Of a stretch of DNA of 64,000 nucleotides, positions 17,270 through 24,048 are shown in pieces; the stretch's first letter is position 1; each line of letters opens with the position of its first letter. The notes beneath the pieces were generated by a model. The model did not search any database and was not told where the DNA came from. It saw only the letters and a program-made list of their open reading frames with translations. The DNA is taken from NCBI RefSeq assembly GCF_001427525.1, contig NZ_LMGU01000001.1, positions 3,440,902 through 3,504,901 on the forward strand, written 5' to 3'. This DNA comes from Microbacterium sp. Root61 (lineage in GTDB: Bacteria; Actinomycetota; Actinomycetes; Actinomycetales; Microbacteriaceae). Position numbers and translations under genes: made by a program.

Positions 17270-17298
17270 TCGGCCTTCGGCGTGAGCTCGAGTCTTCG

Positions 17299-18153
17299 TC
17301 AGGGTGAACGTGGTGACGAGTGGGTTGCGGCGGACCGCTGCCAGACCCGACCCGTACGGGTGAGGTACACGACTCGACCGGCTGTCAAGGCGACGAGGAG
17401 GACGCACGCCAGCACCAGCAACCACCCGATGTAGGTGAACGCCATGCCGAGCACGCCGAACCGGTTCGCTGCGTCTGCGAGCAGCGGCGGGAGGAAAAGG
17501 CGGCCGAACACCCCCGCGACGGCGAACCCGATCCCGGCGAGCACCGCACCGGGCAGGAGCTCTCGCAGGCTGATGCGTCGGTTCATCACGATCCACCCGG
17601 CGATCCACCACAGGGCGCCCCATGCCGCGACTTCAGCGATGAACTCGAGCACCACCACCGGGCCGTCACCTCGAAGGGCGATGCGCGTCGTGACAACCAA
17701 GGCGAGCCCTACGATCACCGCGACGAGCGCCGCCACCCACCGCCACGCAAACCTGATTCGGGTCGTCGGCGTGCGCCAGATCGTGCGGAGGCTTCGTTCG
17801 AGGGCGCGGGCGAACGACGTGGCGGCGATGATGAGGAGCACAACGCCGAACACGCCTGTCGCGCGCAGCTCCTGGGCTCCGCCAGGAAGGGACTTGTCGA
17901 GGATTTCGGCGGACGGGACGTCCAGGCCGAGATGCTCGGCGATGATCGGACCGGATTGCGGGTCCAGCTCTGCGCGCAAGGCGCCCGCGACGATCAGGAT
18001 CGGCAGGACCGATGTGAAGACATGCGCAGCAAGGGTCATGCCTCGATCGATGAGCTGAAGGCTGCCGAGTTCGCGGGCCACGCGCAAGATGAATCGCCCC
18101 GACGCAGACTTGGCACCGATCCGCGCCATTCGATTCACTGTCCACCGAGCCAT
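17299..18153 (-). CDS. YihY/BrkB family membrane protein
   Basis: A 284-residue integral membrane protein with six predicted spans. Family hallmarks are the amphipathic N-terminal helix with DRGMTLAAHVFTSVLPILIV, the SFARALERSLRTIWRTP loop, and the last two spans separated by FGVLGMAFTYIGWLL. Members were once called ribonuclease BN or virulence factor BrkB; the true activity (possibly lipid transport or envelope integrity) is unresolved. Of two nearby starts, the ATG at 18153 lies five bases after a GAGG and is preferred over the GTG at 18159. It is convergent with the epimerase gene. Its C-terminal tail is short and basic/serine-rich. Confidence 0.85.
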   Translation of the reverse strand: MARWTVNRMARIGAKSASGRFILRVARELGSLQLIDRGMTLAAHVFTSVLPILIVAGALRAELDPQSGPIIAEHLGLDVPSAEILDKSLPGGAQELRATGVFGVVLLIIAATSFARALERSLRTIWRTPTTRIRFAWRWVAALVAVIVGLALVVTTRIALRGDGPVVVLEFIAEVAAWGALWWIAGWIVMNRRISLRELLPGAVLAGIGFAVAGVFGRLFLPPLLADAANRFGVLGMAFTYIGWLLVLACVLLVALTAGRVVYLTRTGRVWQRSAATHSSPRSP

Positions 18154-18266
18154 GCGCACCTCGCGAAGCGTGGGTGATCGGGGCCGACGTCGCCCGGTCG
18201 GTCCGAGGGTACACCGGTGCGAGCCGTCAGGTTCTCGGCCAGCGCGTCGGCCTCCGCGCCGCCTGC

Positions 18267-18305
18267 CCTCCGGGCCGTGTCCTTTGACAGGACAGGGCCC
18301 GGAGG
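18267..18305 (-). terminator. Strong hairpin downstream of the secreted repeat protein gene
   Basis: Ten-base perfect outer arms (CCTCCGGGCC at 18267-18276 and its complement at 18296-18305) enclose a second inner stem (TGTCCT/AGGACA). It lies about 107 bases past the stop of the minus-strand gene ending at 18412 and before the promoter region of the BrkB gene. It is probably a terminator for the former. Confidence 0.6.
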
Positions 18306-18411
18306 ACCCGATTCGTCGCGCCGGCGACGACGGAATGGTCCTGGCGCGTCGACAACCGCCGTCCTCAAACGCCGCTATGCGCGGGCGGCGCCGGCGGAAC
18401 AGGGTGAGCGG

Positions 18412-19197
18412 TCAGATCAGCGCCGCGCACTGTCCGGTGGCGTTGCCGCCGACCACGTTGACGCTGCCGGGCACGAAGCCTCCCGATACGCCGGGCGTCA
18501 GCCCGGTGCAGATCAGATTCCCTCGGACCGTGTTGCGAACGATGTAGACGCCGGGGGCACCAGGGTGAGAGTCACTCAGCGCGATGTCCGTCAGCTTCGC
18601 GTTCCCGCCAATGGTGTTGAAGAGAGCGCCCAGCCACTCCGTGCGCTGCCCGCTGATCGTGAGGTTGCCGGTGAGCGTGTTGTTCTTGATAGACCACGGG
18701 ATGTCGGAGCCTCCGCCGGACAGGGTGACGTTGCCGCGGATGGTGACTCCGTTGAGCATCACAGCGACGGCGCCGGTCACCGAGACGTTTCCCATGACGC
18801 TGATCGTGGAGTGCCCCTCCGGCTGCTGGGCGCACTCGTGTGCGGAGTTGCCCGTGTACGACGGTGGCTGGCATCCCAGACCGAGGAAGGATCCCCGCGC
18901 GCCGTTGACGTTGCCGCTGATGGTGACGGTCGACGGCGCGCTTTGCGCATCGAGCATCGCCCCGGCGGCGACGTTCACGCTGCCGAGCACGGTGATCACG
19001 GCATCGGTCGATACCGTGCATGGGCCGTTGACGGCCACGCTGGCGTAGGTGCCCGAAGGAATGTCACCTCCGCTGCACGTGTACGCCTTCGGTGCCGCGC
19101 CGCTGGACACGGCAGCCATCGCCGATCCTCCCGAGAGCACCAATGCTCCCGCGACGGCAAGAGTTCCCAGGACCCTGAGCCGCATCGTTGTTTTCAT
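18412..19197 (-). CDS. Secreted repeat protein, probable beta-helix
   Basis: A 261-residue exported protein of unknown function. A classic Sec signal peptide occupies about residues 1-29 (basic start, hydrophobic core, SAMA cut site). The mature part is a run of imperfect strands with a recurring G-N-(V/L)-x-(V/L/I) unit: SGNVNG, MGNVSV, RGNVTL, TGNLTI, GGNAKL, RGNLIC, GGNATG. Such spacing suggests a right-handed beta-helix or bactofilin-like coil. Cys occur in at least two spaced pairs and could form disulfides. The ATG at 19197 has an AAGGGCGAGG site upstream; the longer frame back to 19266 has no ribosome site. A hairpin follows the gene. No enzyme motif is visible. Confidence 0.75.
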   Translation of the reverse strand: MKTTMRLRVLGTLAVAGALVLSGGSAMAAVSSGAAPKAYTCSGGDIPSGTYASVAVNGPCTVSTDAVITVLGSVNVAAGAMLDAQSAPSTVTISGNVNGARGSFLGLGCQPPSYTGNSAHECAQQPEGHSTISVMGNVSVTGAVAVMLNGVTIRGNVTLSGGGSDIPWSIKNNTLTGNLTISGQRTEWLGALFNTIGGNAKLTDIALSDSHPGAPGVYIVRNTVRGNLICTGLTPGVSGGFVPGSVNVVGGNATGQCAALI

Positions 19198-19329
19198 GAA
19201 CCTCGCCCTTCTCTCATGGCACCCCACCGCCGATTTGGTGCCTGGTCTACACCCGAAGCACGCCACCGCGCCAGGGAGGGGGCGGCATCGGTCGATGGAT
19301 GATGTCTCCCGTGCTGGCGCGAGGATCGC

Positions 19330-20073
19330 TCAGAGCAAGGGATGCCTCCGCCTCAGGATCACGCGCTGTACCAGCGTCCAGGCGACGGTCACGGTGAGAT
19401 AAAGCGTGGCCGCGAGGGGCACGAACATCGCGAAGACCGCCGTGGAGAACTGGAGTGCGCCGACGAGCCTCGTGGTGGCGATTCCGGTCAGGCCTGCGGC
19501 ATCCACGGCCAAGACAGGAGGACGGAAGGCCCGTCGCGTCACTTCGGCGACCACCGCGATGGCGACCAGCAGCACACCGAAAACGGCCACGGTGGCGAGT
19601 GTGACGGTGCCGCCGGCCACCGCGCCGACCAGGCTGGTCCCCAGCGTCACGCCGAAGAGCTGCTCGCCGAGGAGCGTATTGGCCGTTCCGCCGATGATCG
19701 GATGCAAGAACAGGGCATAGACGACGCCCACGACCGGGGCTTGGATCAGCAGCGGCAGGCAGCCGGCGAGGGGCGACGCGTTCTCGTTCGCGTAGAGCCT
19801 CATCGTTTCGCGCTGCAACCGCTCAGGGTCGCCCTTGTGCCGCTGCTGCAGCGCCCGCAGCTGCGGGGCCAGGCGGCTGCGCGTCTGCTCGGCTTTCGCC
19901 TGTGCGATCCCGACGGGTATGAGCGCGCTGCGCACGATGATCGTGAGCAGAACGACGGATGCCGCGGCCGCAGAGGCGCCGGCCAAAGGTTCGAGCAGGG
20001 TGGCGAGCCACATGAGGAAGGAGTAGGCCGCGTTGAGGATCGCGGCGATCGGGGGAAAGGCGTACAGGTCCAT
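19330..20073 (-). CDS. yidC: YidC/Oxa1-type membrane protein insertase, second copy
   Basis: A 247-residue Oxa1-superfamily insertase with five spans and no large periplasmic domain. The functional Arg of the hydrophilic groove is in TIIVRSALIPVGIAQAKAEQ, followed by the coiled-coil hairpin LRALQQRHKGDPERLQRE and SPLAGCLPLLIQAPVVGVVYAL. It is short and lies away from the rnpA-yidC-jag locus context expected near the origin, so it is probably an accessory copy. The ATG at 20073 starts MDLYAFPPI; its ribosome site is weak. The small membrane-protein gene just upstream on the same strand (20171-20461) often accompanies this type of YidC in Microbacteriaceae, from memory, and may be co-transcribed. 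Confidence 0.88.
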   Translation of the reverse strand: MDLYAFPPIAAILNAAYSFLMWLATLLEPLAGASAAAASVVLLTIIVRSALIPVGIAQAKAEQTRSRLAPQLRALQQRHKGDPERLQRETMRLYANENASPLAGCLPLLIQAPVVGVVYALFLHPIIGGTANTLLGEQLFGVTLGTSLVGAVAGGTVTLATVAVFGVLLVAIAVVAEVTRRAFRPPVLAVDAAGLTGIATTRLVGALQFSTAVFAMFVPLAATLYLTVTVAWTLVQRVILRRRHPLL

Positions 20074-20170
20074 GGGTGTCCATTCGTCGATGTCGGTGGC
20101 GGCAGGCAGCCGCGACGACACCGAGGGACACGAAGGAGCGCCCCGCTACAGCGGGGCAGGTGTCACCGGG

Positions 20171-20461
20171 CTACGCGGCTGAAGCCGCGAGACCGGGAGC
20201 GCGTGGACGCGGGTGGCCCGGGGCATCCGGATCACTCTGCGCGAGCAGCGTGGAGACGTCGATCGCCCGCCGCGGGTGCGGCGATGATCCGATCGCCGAC
20301 GCCGGCAGTTCGACGGCGCAGAGCGCGAGGGCGAGGAGGGCGACGGTGGCGAGTGCAGCGGCGGCCAACGCCAGTGCCGTCGATTCGGTCGCGGTGGTGG
20401 CGCCGAGAACGCTCGGGAGAAGGCGCAGGAGTGTGCCGGCTGACTCGAGCACACGCACCAC
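20171..20461 (-). CDS. Small membrane protein, DUF6412-like, partner of the YidC copy
   Basis: A 96-residue protein with one or two hydrophobic helices (about residues 25-50, LALAAAALATVALLALAL). It has a conserved-looking C-terminal tail RRAIDVSTLLAQSDPDAPGHPRPRAPG. I recognise the SDPDAPG...RPRAPG tail as typical of the DUF6412 proteins encoded next to YidC-like insertases in actinobacteria. The start is uncertain: GTG codons at 20461 and 20452 are both possible, with a GAGG immediately upstream. A function in insertase support or regulation is only a guess from gene order. The 97 bases to the next minus-strand gene contain no clear terminator. Confidence 0.62.
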   Translation of the reverse strand: MVRVLESAGTLLRLLPSVLGATTATESTALALAAAALATVALLALALCAVELPASAIGSSPHPRRAIDVSTLLAQSDPDAPGHPRPRAPGLAASAA

Positions 20462-20535
20462 CTCATTCCCTGTGGACGATTCACGCTAACACCGCGCCGA
20501 CCCGCGAGGTGTTCAGCCCTGTGGAGGCACGCGCT

Positions 20536-20578
20536 AGCAACCGAAGTTGCTCACGCGGGCCAAGCAACGTAGGTTGCT
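20536..20578 (+). promoter_or_regulatory. Promoter with -35 and -10 embedded in two operator palindromes
   Basis: Two 16-base perfect-arm palindromes of the form AGCAAC-N4-GTTGCT lie at 20536-20551 and 20563-20578, centres 27 bases apart. A -35 TTGCTC (20547-20552) and a -10 TAGGTT (20570-20575) are spaced by 17 bases, and each overlaps one palindrome. The ATG of the HTH gene is at 20582, six bases after the -10, so transcription is probably leaderless. This is the layout of a self-repressed promoter. Confidence 0.75.
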
Positions 20579-20581
20579 TGT

Positions 20582-20827
20582 ATGACCGGTCCGAATCTCG
20601 CCGCGGTGGCGGCGAACACGGACGATCCGCGAGTGGGCCTGCGTGCGATCGTCTCGCTGCGTGCCCTCGCCGACGCCCTGGAGCTCCGGCAGGTCGAGGC
20701 CGCGCTGCGCGCAGGAATGAGCTGGCTCGAGATCGCGGATGCGCTCGGCGTGACGCGTCAGGCCGTCCACAAGAAGTACGCCAAACGCATCGATCCCACG
20801 ATCCCCGTCCCCAGGAGAACGCCATGA
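20582..20827 (+). CDS. Small HTH DNA-binding protein, probable autorepressor
   Basis: An 81-residue protein that is little more than a helix-turn-helix: LRALADALELRQVEAALRAGMSWLEIADALGVTRQAVHKKYAKR. The recognition helix is TRQAVHKKYAK. It starts at an ATG with no Shine-Dalgarno site, six bases after the -10 of a promoter embedded in two palindromes, so it most likely binds those sites as a dimer. Its stop overlaps the ATG of the ClpN-SRPBCC gene, so the two form a unit. I know this HTH-plus-ClpN pairing from other actinobacteria but not its inducer. DNA binding is a strong inference. Confidence 0.85.
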   Translation: MTGPNLAAVAANTDDPRVGLRAIVSLRALADALELRQVEAALRAGMSWLEIADALGVTRQAVHKKYAKRIDPTIPVPRRTP

Positions 20828-21822
20828 CTTCCTTCCTGACAGCCGCAGCGACGATGCAGACTCTGTCGCTTGCCGCGATGGAGGAGGCCTCGCGGCGCGG
20901 TCAACGCGATGCCGATCTGGAGCACCTGTTCCTCGCCCTCGTCATCAGCGATCGGGCCGCCGGCCAGGCGCTCCGCTCGGCCGGAATCACCCTCGATCGG
21001 GCACGCGACGCCGTCGAGGCGCTGCACGCGGCGCAGCTGGAGAGCATCGGTATCGCCCCGGGAGAACCTCTTGCCGGCCCCATCGTGTTCCACGAGACCA
21101 GTGGGTATGAGTGGACTCCTCGCGCCATGAAGGTTCTGCAGCGCGCGGGTCGGAAGCGCGGAGGGGACGCGTCGGACGTGCTCCGGGAGCTGCTGATCGA
21201 GCCGAGCGGCCTCGTCGACGACCTGCTGCAGCGGCTCGGCACGTCGAGGGCCGAGGTGTCGGCCGCTCTCGCCGACCAAGACCGTCCCGAGGCGCCTTCG
21301 AAACCGGACCCTCGGTGGTCGCGCGGCGCGGTCGTCAGTCGTGCGGAAGCCTTCGTCCCCGCGGACATCGAAGAGGTGTGGGCGCTGCTTGCCGATCCCG
21401 CTCGTATGCCGGAATGGAACCCCGCCGTGGGGTCGGTCGCCGCACGTGCGAACGGTGACGGGCTGGAATCAACCTACGGACCCACCTGGTGGGCTTTCGT
21501 CCGCACTCACCGCCCGGACGGCAAGGAGCTGCGCGTCAAGGAGCAGTACCGGAGGCGCCTCGTGACGCTCGTCACAGTCGAGCAGTCGCGTCGTATCGCC
21601 TGGCGCACAACCTTCCCGGACGCGAAGCGGGCGAATGCCCACCTCCTGGAGATCGAACTCGTCCCGACCGTCGGCGGGACACAACTGCAGCTGGTCGACT
21701 CCTGGACGCGACGGGGCGGATGGCGAACGATCGCCCTGTGGCCGCTCCGCCCGATCCAGCGATTCCTCACCTGGGTCACACTGTTTCAGACGGCTGCCGG
21801 GATCAGCCGCGCGTTCCGCTGA
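20824..21822 (+). CDS. Clp N-domain protein fused to an SRPBCC domain
   Basis: A 332-residue two-domain protein. Residues 1-155 are a double Clp-N repeat: ASRRGQRDADLEHLFLALVISDRAAGQALRSAG, then TPRAMKVLQRAGRKRGGDASDVLRELL. This is the substrate/adaptor-binding fold of ClpA/ClpC N-termini, but no AAA+ domain follows. After a proline-rich linker, residues 175-332 form an SRPBCC/AHSA1-like ligand-binding barrel (VPADIEEVWALLADPARMPEWNP...). The gene is co-translated with the HTH gene via ATGA. It could sense a hydrophobic ligand and pass substrates or a signal to a Clp machine, or serve as the sensor for the repressor; both ideas are inference. The domain calls are firm and the fusion is unusual. 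Confidence 0.88.
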   Translation: MTSFLTAAATMQTLSLAAMEEASRRGQRDADLEHLFLALVISDRAAGQALRSAGITLDRARDAVEALHAAQLESIGIAPGEPLAGPIVFHETSGYEWTPRAMKVLQRAGRKRGGDASDVLRELLIEPSGLVDDLLQRLGTSRAEVSAALADQDRPEAPSKPDPRWSRGAVVSRAEAFVPADIEEVWALLADPARMPEWNPAVGSVAARANGDGLESTYGPTWWAFVRTHRPDGKELRVKEQYRRRLVTLVTVEQSRRIAWRTTFPDAKRANAHLLEIELVPTVGGTQLQLVDSWTRRGGWRTIALWPLRPIQRFLTWVTLFQTAAGISRAFR

Positions 21823-21839
21823 AGTTCACGCGACCGGCG

Positions 21840-22480
21840 TCATGCCCGGCGTGCGAGCACGAATCCCTGGGCATGCTGCTCATCTGACCGCGCGGCGCGA
21901 TCGAGGCGGGTGTCGACGGCGAACCCGGACGAGGTGAGCGCAGCGGCGACGTACGGCGTGTGGTGCAGGAACGCGCGCAGTTCCACGTCGTGCCCGTAAG
22001 GACGCGAGGGGATGCGGCCACCGATGCCCACCTGGTAGCCCAGCAGCACGAGCCCACCGGACGGAGGACCCGGAAGAACTCGGAGAACGCGGCGTCGAGG
22101 TCGTGCGGGGGCGTGTGGATGATCGAGTACCAGGCGAGGACGCCATCGAACTGTGCGTCATCCACAGGGAGCCGCGCGAGTTCGCCCTCCAGGAGGACGG
22201 TATCCGGATGCGCGGCGCGCGCCCGGTCGAGCATCGCGGGGGAGAGGTCGACGCCGGTGACCGTGAGGTCGCCACCCAGGGAATGCAGATGCCCGATCAT
22301 CCGGCCGGTGCCGCACCCCGCATCCAGGACCGCCGCCGGGCCGCCGAGCTGTTGCACGAAGTGGCCGATCATCGCGAGATCGAGGTCGGCTTCGTACCGG
22401 GTGTCGGGCAGCAGCTGCGCGTATTTCGCGGCGACCACGTCGTACGCGTCGCGGGTCTGAGCGGTGAGGGCGTCGTCCAC
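21840..22480 (-). pseudogene. SAM-dependent class I methyltransferase with a -1 frameshift
   Basis: The first ~140 residues form a clear methyltransferase: VLDAGCGTGRMIGHL (motif I), TVTGVDLSPAMLDRAR, then DGVLAWYSIIHT and FFRVLRP. At about 22054-22060 the frame breaks. The continuing frame gives nonsense to 21803, while the neighbouring frame carries the expected continuation LLGYQVGIGGRIPSRPYGHD...VLARRA, ending at 21840. Adding one G in the CCGGTGGG stretch would restore RPGGLVLLGYQ. The cause is either a recent one-base deletion or a sequencing error in a GC run. If intact the protein would have about 212 residues. The substrate is unknown. No operon partner is evident. Confidence 0.8.
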
Positions 22481-22591
22481 AGCTCGACCCTAGCCACCGG
22501 CTGAGACTGCTCGGCGACGTTCATGCCGACATCACCGATCCGCGCAGGTCCCGTCGGAGGAGGCGGGGAGCCCCGAGTCTCGCCGAACTGA

Positions 22592-22643
22592 GAATCGGCG
22601 CCGCGTCTGAGAATCACGTGATTCTCGCGCGCGACGCCGATTC
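22592..22643. repeat. 52-base nested inverted repeat around an 18-base palindrome
   Basis: Outer arms GAATCGGCG (22592-22600) and its complement (22635-22643) enclose a perfect 18-base palindrome GAGAATCACGTGATTCTC (22609-22626); the segments between pair only partly. It lies between two minus-strand genes, 25 bases past the QorB-like stop and upstream of the methyltransferase start. It could be a terminator, a protein-binding site or a cruciform. No T tract follows. Confidence 0.7.
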
Positions 22644-22667
22644 CCGGTGCAGAAGCGGGGTGTCGGG

Positions 22668-23522
22668 TCAGGCGATCGCGCGCAGTCCGTCGACGAGCGG
22701 CGTGGTCGGGCGGCCGATCAGTCGCGCCAGCGTGCCGTCGGTGTCGGCCAGGGCGCCGCCGCGGATGCCGGCATCCAGCGCCGTCACGAACCCGGCGGTC
22801 CCGGCATCCAGGCCCGCCGCTTCCAGCGCTGCCCCGTGCTCCTCAGAGGAGAGCGCGACATACTCCACCGGGCGACCGGTGACCTCGGTGAGCGCGACCG
22901 CGAGGTCGTCGTATGCCCAGGCGACGTCGCCGCCGAGCTCATAGACCTGCCCGATGTGGCCGTCCTCGAGGAGGACCACGGCCGCCGCTTCGGCGAAGTC
23001 GGCGCGGTTGGCCGACGCGACGCGACCCGCGCCGACGCTGGCGGCGACGGTGCCCGTCTCGGCCGCGCGGGCGACGTCTGCGGCGTAGTTCTCGGTGTAC
23101 CAGTTGTTGCGCAGGATCACGGCGGGAAGGCCCGCGGCGGCGATGGCCTCCTCGGTGGCCTTGTGCTCGGGCGCGAGTACGAGATCGCTGGTCGTCGCCT
23201 TCGGGGCGCTGGTGTAGACGAACTTGGCCACGCCTGCGGCTTTGGCGGCGTCGATCACGGCCTGGTGCTGCGCGGCGCGACGGCCGACCTCGGAGCCGGA
23301 GACGAGGAGGACGGCGTCGACGCCCTCGACAGCGGCGGCGATCGTCGCGGGGTCGTTGTAGTCGAGCGCGACGACGCGGATGCCGCGATCGGCGAGGTCG
23401 GCGGCCTTCGGCACATCGCGGGCACCGGCCACGATGGACTGCGGCTCGGCGCCGCGCGCGAGGAGGCTGTCGATGACGAGGCGGCCGAGCTGACCGGTGG
23501 CACCGGTGACGAGAGTGGTCAT
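22668..23522 (-). CDS. QorB-like NmrA/SDR-type NAD(P)H quinone reductase
   Basis: A 284-residue atypical short-chain dehydrogenase of the NmrA/QorB group. The Rossmann motif is TLVTGATGQLGRLVIDSLL at the very N-terminus. VDAVLLVSGSEVGRRAAQHQAVIDAAKAAGVAKFVYTSAP and LRNNWYTENY follow in the family order. Members reduce quinones with NADPH or bind NADP as sensors. The gene is divergent from an HxlR regulator, the same pairing as qorR-qorB and ytfG-ytfH. The ATG at 23522 follows an AAAGGA site. Regulation by the neighbour is very likely. The specific acceptor is inferred from the family. Confidence 0.88.
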   Translation of the reverse strand: MTTLVTGATGQLGRLVIDSLLARGAEPQSIVAGARDVPKAADLADRGIRVVALDYNDPATIAAAVEGVDAVLLVSGSEVGRRAAQHQAVIDAAKAAGVAKFVYTSAPKATTSDLVLAPEHKATEEAIAAAGLPAVILRNNWYTENYAADVARAAETGTVAASVGAGRVASANRADFAEAAAVVLLEDGHIGQVYELGGDVAWAYDDLAVALTEVTGRPVEYVALSSEEHGAALEAAGLDAGTAGFVTALDAGIRGGALADTDGTLARLIGRPTTPLVDGLRAIA

Positions 23523-23618
23523 GAGGAGTCCTTTCCTGGACGGATCACTCCACACAACCTCCGGTCGGCTCATAAACCTTCCCAACCGGCGATACCCACT
23601 TTGTCGTAAGGTACCCAC

Positions 23619-23981
23619 ATGAAGGTGAGTTTTGCGCAGATCAAGGCATCGTCGACAGGCGCCTTCACCGAGGGATGCCCCACCCGGGTCGTCCTCGACC
23701 ACATCATGAGCAAGTGGGGCGTGCTCGTCCTCGCCTCGCTGTCCGACGGCACGCGGCGCTGGGGCGAGCTGCGCCGCGAAATCGACGGCATCAGCGAGAA
23801 GATGCTCGCGTCGACCCTGCGCACGCTCACGGCGGACGGTCTCGTGCATCGCGAGTCGTTCCCGACGGTGCCGCCGCACGTCGAGTACAGCCTCACTCCG
23901 CTGGGTCGCGACCTCATGGAACGGATGCTGCCGCTCGTCGAGTGGGTTGCCGACAACTCCGACCGGATGCTGGCCGACTGA
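23619..23981 (+). CDS. HxlR family transcriptional regulator
   Basis: A 120-residue winged-helix protein. HxlR features are a single Cys near the N-terminus (GCPTRVVLDHIMSKWGVLVLASLSDG), the RRWGELRREIDGISEKMLASTLRTLTADGLVHRE recognition region and the EYSLTPLGRDLM wing. Cys20 may be a redox sensor, as in QorR and YodB. It is divergent from the QorB-like gene. A TAAGGT -10-like element (23607-23612) is six bases before the ATG, so it may be leaderless. Two TACCCAC direct repeats (23593-23599 and 23612-23618) in the shared 96-base gap are candidate operator halves. Repression of the reductase under non-stress conditions is the expected role. Confidence 0.88.
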   Translation: MKVSFAQIKASSTGAFTEGCPTRVVLDHIMSKWGVLVLASLSDGTRRWGELRREIDGISEKMLASTLRTLTADGLVHRESFPTVPPHVEYSLTPLGRDLMERMLPLVEWVADNSDRMLAD

Positions 23982-24048
23982 CGTTTGGCTGACGGGCGGC
24001 GTTCCTGGCACAGTGATTCAATCGGTGTTTGCCCAGTCGGAGGTCTAC

